This document shows, in pieces, positions 5,175-8,731 of a stretch of DNA of 8,731 nt; within the stretch, counting starts at the first letter, position 1, and the number at the start of each line of letters is the position of its first letter. The stretch is from SPCO01 sp964579825 (GTDB taxonomy: Bacteria; Chloroflexota; Limnocylindria; Limnocylindrales; CSP1-4). The stretch is from contig CAZOHT010000069.1 of assembly GCA_964579825.1 (NCBI GenBank), forward strand, positions 1 through 8,731. Direction: 5' to 3'. Under the pieces are notes generated by a model. It searched no databases, was not told where the DNA came from, and was given only the letters and a program-made list of their open reading frames with translations. A program made the position numbers and the translations under genes.

Positions 5175-6668
5175 GTGACCGCTCGGTTCGCTGCTTCGCC
5201 GACGTCCGCGCTGCGCTGGTTACCTGCGGGCTTGTTGCTTCTGGCGGTTCTTGTCCATCTCCCGACGCTCGGTGCGCCATTGCTGGACCGGCATCCCTTT
5301 CGGCAGACCCAGACGGCCCTCACGGCCCGGGTCTACCACGAGGAGGGGATCGACCTTCTCCACCCGAAGCTGCCGATCCTGGGTGAACCGTGGGAGGTCC
5401 CGTTCGAGTTCCCCCTCTTCCAGGCGGCGGCTGCCGTGGTCATGGACGTCGGCATCCCGGAAGACACGGCGCTCAGGCTGACCGGGCTGGCGTCCTTCAT
5501 CCTCGCGGCCGGCCTGCTGTGGGTCCTCGTCCGAGGTCAGGCGGGCTGGCTTGGCGCCACCGTGGCCCTCACCGTCTTCCTGTTCTCGCCGCTCGGGATC
5601 TCCTGGGGTCGCGCGGCCCTGATCGAATACACCGCGCTCGCCGCATCGCTCGCATTCGCCGTCGCCGGCATTCGGTGGCGCACGGCTGGATCCGGCCCTT
5701 GGTTCGCCGCGGCGATCGTCTTCGGCTGTCTCGCCGCGATGGTCAAGATCACGACCGCCGCCTTCTGGCTCGCCCCATTCGCCCTGCTCGCCGCCGCTCG
5801 AGACGACGAGCCGCAGTCGCGTCGATCGTGGGCCGGCGCATGGGCGCTCTCGATCGTCCCGGTCATCGCGGGCCTCGCCTGGACACGCCACGCCGACGCC
5901 ATCAAGGCAGCGTCGGACGCGACGGCCTGGCTGACGAGCGCCAACCTCGCCACCTGGAACTTCGGGACGGTCGCCCAGCGACTCGAACTTGATTCGTGGG
6001 ACCCGATCTACACGAGCGTCATGGTCCTGGCCGGGGCCATCGCCCTGCCGTTCCTGGCGTACCCCGCGATCCGGTTCGCGCTGGCGAACCGCCAGCTCCG
6101 ATTCTGGGCCTGGATCACCCTGACCGCGATCGGGCCGATCCTGGCGTTCTTCAACCTGTATGTGGTCCACGACTACTACGCGATCGCCGTGTCCGGGTCC
6201 GTCGCAGCGCTGGTCGGTCTCGGAGTCGCCGGGTTGCCGTTGGTCGGCCGGTGGCTGCGCGGACTCCTGCTGGCGGGGGCGACGCTCGCGTGGGTCGCCA
6301 CGGTCGGGCTCCAGAACTCCTACTGGCTCCGGATCTACGACCCGACGGCTGACCCAGAAGGCGTCCTGCCGTTGGCGGCCCAGATCGAGCGCGAGACCCG
6401 CCCTGGCCAGCCGGTTGCCATCCTCGATCGTGACTGGACGCCCTCGATCCTCTACTACGCCCACCGGTGGGGCTGGATGATCAGCGGGCACGAGTCCACG
6501 CCGCCCGATCTTCAGGCCCTGGCTGCGCAAGGTTGGGCCGTCTACTCGTGCCCGTGGTACGCCTCGGACTGCGTGAGGCTCGATGCCGCGACCCGGCGAG
6601 TACCGGTCGAGGGCGCGACCTTCAGTCCAGTGCCCAGCGGCCCGAGACTGCTAGCATCGGGCACATGA
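5175..6668 (+). CDS. GT39/ArnT-like polytopic membrane glycosyltransferase
   Basis: 497 residues. A membrane span at about 14-31 is followed by a first outer loop with DRHPFRQTQTALTAR (38-52) and, further on, Pro-Phe-Glu-Phe-Pro-Leu (76-81). Bacterial relatives of protein O-mannosyltransferases and ArnT carry a similar 'hP..wRQ.dta..ar.f' block followed by an acidic 'EfPl' motif. Later come FSPLGISWGRAALIEYTA, a MVKITT segment of the kind seen in the membrane core, and about ten further spans. The last 100 residues or so (from about 395) form a soluble tail with Cys459 and Cys466 spaced CX6C. GT39-type enzymes use polyprenyl-phosphate sugars and act on the outer face of the membrane. Its donor could come from the GT2 enzyme encoded at 2208-2930. 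GTG 5175 is chosen because the N-terminal span starts soon after it and a -10 box precedes it at leaderless spacing. The stop overlaps the dehydrogenase start. Sugar and acceptor are unknown. Confidence 0.75.
   Translation: MTARFAASPTSALRWLPAGLLLLAVLVHLPTLGAPLLDRHPFRQTQTALTARVYHEEGIDLLHPKLPILGEPWEVPFEFPLFQAAAAVVMDVGIPEDTALRLTGLASFILAAGLLWVLVRGQAGWLGATVALTVFLFSPLGISWGRAALIEYTALAASLAFAVAGIRWRTAGSGPWFAAAIVFGCLAAMVKITTAAFWLAPFALLAAARDDEPQSRRSWAGAWALSIVPVIAGLAWTRHADAIKAASDATAWLTSANLATWNFGTVAQRLELDSWDPIYTSVMVLAGAIALPFLAYPAIRFALANRQLRFWAWITLTAIGPILAFFNLYVVHDYYAIAVSGSVAALVGLGVAGLPLVGRWLRGLLLAGATLAWVATVGLQNSYWLRIYDPTADPEGVLPLAAQIERETRPGQPVAILDRDWTPSILYYAHRWGWMISGHESTPPDLQALAAQGWAVYSCPWYASDCVRLDAATRRVPVEGATFSPVPSGPRLLASGT
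6652..6657 (+). promoter_or_regulatory. -10 box for a probable leaderless transcript of the dehydrogenase gene, inside the preceding gene
   Basis: TAGCAT ends exactly 7 nt before the ATG at 6665. It lies within the last codons of the GT39-like gene (Leu-Ala-Ser-Gly), so the same bases encode protein and may start transcription. No good ribosome binding site precedes the ATG. It would let the sugar-activating genes be expressed without the upstream transferase. Confidence 0.5.
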
Positions 6669-7870
6669 CCCACCCACCCATCGACCTGGACCTCGTCGTG
6701 CTCGGCGGGGGCGGCCATGTGGGTCTGCCGTTGAGTCTCGCGTTCGCGCAGGCCGGCCTTCGCGTCGGGATCTACGACACGAACCCGGCGACACTGGAAC
6801 GGATCGCCGCCGGCGAGATGCCGTTCATGGAGAACGGCGCCGACGATCTGCTGCGCGAGATCCTGCCGACTGGCCGGCTGGCGTTCGGCAGCGACGGCGA
6901 GATGATCGCCCGGACGAACCAGTTGGTCGTCGTGATCGGGACGCCCGTCGACGAGTTCCTCGGGCCGTCGATGACGATCTTCGAGAAGGCCGTCGAGCAG
7001 ATCGCACCACACCTGCGCGACGGCGCGCTCGTCGTGCTCCGCAGCACCGTGTACCCCGGGACCACGGCCTACGTCGCACAGCACCTGGCCTCGCGGGGCG
7101 CGCACGTCGATGTGGCCTTCTGCCCGGAGCGGATCGCCGAGGGCCACGCGCTCGAGGAGCTGCACTCCCTGCCGCAGATCATCGGGGCGGACACGGACGT
7201 CGCCGCCGAACGAGCGACGGCCCTGTTCGCGACCCTCGCCAGCAAGACCATCCGCACCACCACCAAGGAAGCGGAGCTTGCCAAGCTGTTCACGAACACG
7301 TGGCGCTACATGAAGTTCGCAGTCGCGAACCAATTCTTCATGATCGCCGACCACGCGGGCGTGGACTACACCAACGTGCTGCGCGCCATCCGGGAGGACT
7401 ACCCGCGGGCCACCGACCTGCCCGGGCCCGGATTCGCTGCCGGCCCGTGCCTGTTCAAGGACACGATGCAACTGGCGTCGTTCACGGCGGACCACTTCCC
7501 GCTCGGGCAGGCGGCCATGCAGGTCAACGAGGGCCTGCCCGCCTACATCGTATCGGCGCTCGATCGCCGGTACGGCGGCCTGCAGGGCAAGACCGTCGGC
7601 ATCCTCGGGATGGCATTCAAGTCCGAATCGGACGACCCGCGTGCGTCCCTCAGCTACAAGCTGCGCAAGCTCCTCACCTGGGCCGGCGCCCGCGTGCTCG
7701 CCACGGACCCGTACGTCCGTGACGATCGCCTGGTCGACCTGGACACCGTCGTCGCCGAGAGCGACATCCTCGTGCTGGGTGCGCCGCACAAGGCCTATCG
7801 AAGTCTGGCCGTGGGCGGCAAGGACGTCGTCGACGTCTGGGGCGCTCTCGGGGGAGGGATCAAGCTCTAG
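6665..7870 (+). CDS. nucleotide-sugar 6-dehydrogenase (UDP-glucose/GDP-mannose dehydrogenase family)
   Basis: 401 residues with all three family domains. The N-terminal NAD site reads VVLGGGGHVGLPLS. STVYPGTT and FCPERIAEG follow; the latter is the family's 'sPErl..G' substrate-binding stretch. The central helix EAELAKLFTNTWRYMKF carries Lys207 and Asn211, which line up with the catalytic Lys/Asn pair of UDP-glucose dehydrogenase. GPGFAAGPCLFKDT holds the catalytic Cys262. The C-terminal domain contains GMAFKSESDDPRASLSYKL. The enzyme oxidises the C6 alcohol of a nucleotide sugar to the carboxylate in two NAD+-dependent steps through a Cys-bound intermediate. The product is a uronic acid donor (UDP-glucuronate or an N-acetyl-hexosaminuronate). 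The substrate cannot be fixed, but the length is nearer to the short WecC-like group. ATG 6665 is preferred over the in-frame start at 6467 because the latter adds 66 residues of non-family sequence within the previous gene. It overlaps both neighbours (ATGA, TAGTG). Confidence 0.93.
   Translation: MTHPPIDLDLVVLGGGGHVGLPLSLAFAQAGLRVGIYDTNPATLERIAAGEMPFMENGADDLLREILPTGRLAFGSDGEMIARTNQLVVVIGTPVDEFLGPSMTIFEKAVEQIAPHLRDGALVVLRSTVYPGTTAYVAQHLASRGAHVDVAFCPERIAEGHALEELHSLPQIIGADTDVAAERATALFATLASKTIRTTTKEAELAKLFTNTWRYMKFAVANQFFMIADHAGVDYTNVLRAIREDYPRATDLPGPGFAAGPCLFKDTMQLASFTADHFPLGQAAMQVNEGLPAYIVSALDRRYGGLQGKTVGILGMAFKSESDDPRASLSYKLRKLLTWAGARVLATDPYVRDDRLVDLDTVVAESDILVLGAPHKAYRSLAVGGKDVVDVWGALGGGIKL
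7853..7857 (+). promoter_or_regulatory. ribosome binding site of the second SDR gene
   Basis: GGAGG within GGGGAGGG lies 12 nt before the GTG at 7870, somewhat farther than usual. The next in-frame GTG (7882) would remove the first strand of the Rossmann fold, so the spacing has to be accepted. Confidence 0.5.
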
Positions 7871-8731
7871 TGCGGATCCTCGTGACCGGCGCGGCCGGGT
7901 TCATCAACGGGTACCTGGTGCCCGAATTGCTCGAGGCCGGCCACGATGTCATCGGCGTGGACGACTTCTCGAAGTACGGTCCACTGACCAAGTCGTACGA
8001 CGACCATCCGCGCTACCGATTCGTGGAGGGCGATGCCAAGGACGTGGCGTTGCTCACGGAGCTCGCCGCGGACTGCGACCAGGTCGTGGCTGCAGCCGCG
8101 ATGATCGGCGGGATCAGCTATTTCCACGAGTTCGCGTACGACCTGCTCGCCGAGAACGAGCGCATCCTGGCGTCGACGTTCGATGCCGCGATCGCCGCCC
8201 ACACGGCCGGTCACCTCGAGCGGATCATCGTCGTCAGCAGTTCGATGGTCTACGAGTCCGCGACGGTCTTCCCGACGCCCGAGGGCGCCCAGCTCACGTC
8301 ACCGCCGCCCGTCTCCACCTACGGTTTTCAGAAGCTTGCGTCCGAGTACTTCGCGAAGGGCGCCTGGGAGCAGTTCCAGCTGCCGTACACGATCGTCCGG
8401 CCGTTCAACTGCGTCGGGATCGGCGAGCGGAGGGCGGTCCGCGACACGGACATCATGTCCGGCAACGTAAAGCTGGCCCTCTCGCATGTCGTGCCGGACC
8501 TGGTCCTCAAGATCCTGAAGGGCCAGGACCCGTTGCACATCCTCGGCGAGGGCAACCAGGTCCGCCATTACACGTACGGCGGCGACCTCGCCCACGGGAT
8601 TCGCCTCGCGATGGAGTCCTCGGCCGCGGTCAACGACGACTTCAACCTCTCCACCGCCGCGTCCACGACGGTCCTCGAACTGGCCGAGGCGATCTGGCAC
8701 AAGATCCACACGGACGGTCGGCCGTTCCGCT
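7870..8731 (+). CDS. NAD-dependent epimerase/dehydratase (extended SDR), 3' end outside window
   Basis: 287 complete codons are visible and the frame is still open at the right edge, so about 30-50 residues are probably missing. The GTG start shares one base with the TAG of the dehydrogenase gene (TAGTG, 7868-7872). The N-terminus VRILVTGAAGFINGYL is the first strand and NAD loop of a Rossmann fold, but the third Gly of GxxGxxG is Asn13. VDDFSKYG follows the second strand. The catalytic set is present: SSS at 123-125, Tyr151 and Lys155 in YGFQK. RPFNCVGIGE and GEGNQVRHYTYGGDLA are the usual substrate-side blocks, here with His-Tyr-Thr-Tyr in place of 'rdftyv.D', and NLSTA stands for 'NvG.g'. 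Its place directly after a 6-dehydrogenase suggests that it epimerises or decarboxylates the uronic acid nucleotide sugar made there. That is contextual inference. It is clearly distinct from the SDR encoded at 2927-3907. Confidence 0.9.
   Translation, partial: MRILVTGAAGFINGYLVPELLEAGHDVIGVDDFSKYGPLTKSYDDHPRYRFVEGDAKDVALLTELAADCDQVVAAAAMIGGISYFHEFAYDLLAENERILASTFDAAIAAHTAGHLERIIVVSSSMVYESATVFPTPEGAQLTSPPPVSTYGFQKLASEYFAKGAWEQFQLPYTIVRPFNCVGIGERRAVRDTDIMSGNVKLALSHVVPDLVLKILKGQDPLHILGEGNQVRHYTYGGDLAHGIRLAMESSAAVNDDFNLSTAASTTVLELAEAIWHKIHTDGRPFR

Noticed and set aside
5148..5175. Inverted repeat CGCCGC/GCGGCG around the -10 box of the GT39-like gene
   Set aside because: The arms are six bases of plain GC sequence separated by 16 nt, common by chance at this GC content. 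It is not enough to call an operator.
5220..6530. Long antisense open frame (436 codons) opposite the GT39-like gene, and similar ones at 2948-4003 and 6542-7789
   Set aside because: Their translations are rich in Arg, Gly, Asp and Glu with no recognisable domains, and they lie exactly opposite genes with clear family motifs. Such shadows are expected in GC-rich DNA with strong third-position bias.
6467..6664. In-frame N-terminal extension of the dehydrogenase
   Set aside because: The 66 extra residues lie in another frame of the GT39-like gene and match no family sequence. The Rossmann fold begins a few residues after ATG 6665, which has a -10 box at leaderless spacing.
1..8731. Search by eye for CRISPR arrays, tRNAs, insertion-sequence ends, att sites and long tandem repeats
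   Set aside because: No regularly spaced repeats, cloverleaf-like segments, transposase motifs or terminal inverted repeats were seen. Nearly all of the sequence is accounted for by the eight genes.

Overview
This is a GC-rich window (individual 60-base rows that I counted by hand run from about 58 to 75 % GC). It contains eight protein genes, all on the + strand, tightly packed and all concerned with making and assembling a surface glycan. Four of the seven visible starts are GTG. Two genes have a TANNNT box exactly 7 nt before the start codon, the usual layout for leaderless mRNAs in Actinomycetota and related GC-rich groups. The host is therefore probably an actinobacterium or a GC-rich Chloroflexota lineage (Limnocylindria-like). 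This is inference: no rRNA or marker gene is present.

Left block (1-3907). The tail of a multi-spanning membrane protein (3-653) overlaps by 4 nt a GT87-like polyprenol-phosphate-sugar-dependent membrane glycosyltransferase that carries an unusual soluble C-terminal domain (650-2113). After a 94-nt gap comes a cytosolic GT2 enzyme of the polyprenol-phosphate-sugar synthase type (2208-2930). It overlaps by ATGA a GalE/WcaG-type SDR epimerase/dehydratase (2927-3907). A hairpin just after 3907 probably closes this unit.

Right block (4101-8731). After a 193-nt gap come an acyltransferase-3 membrane protein (4101-5132), a GT39/ArnT-like membrane glycosyltransferase (5175-6668), a nucleotide-sugar 6-dehydrogenase of the UDP-Glc/GDP-Man dehydrogenase family (6665-7870), and a second SDR epimerase/dehydratase that runs off the right edge (7870-8731). 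The last three genes overlap one another by 4 and 1 nt.

Working model (inference). The dehydrogenase and the two SDR enzymes make modified nucleotide sugars. The GT2 enzyme loads a sugar onto polyprenyl phosphate at the inner face of the membrane. The GT87-, GT39- and possibly GT-C-like membrane proteins transfer lipid-linked sugars onto an acceptor on the outer face, and the acyltransferase decorates the product. No polymerase, flippase, ABC exporter or priming transferase is visible, so the window is the inside of a larger locus. I saw no RNA genes, CRISPR arrays, insertion sequences or long repeats. I did not find a clearly new system; the most distinctive points are the fused domain on the GT87-like enzyme, the leaderless-type starts, and the Asn in the nucleotide-binding loop of the last gene.
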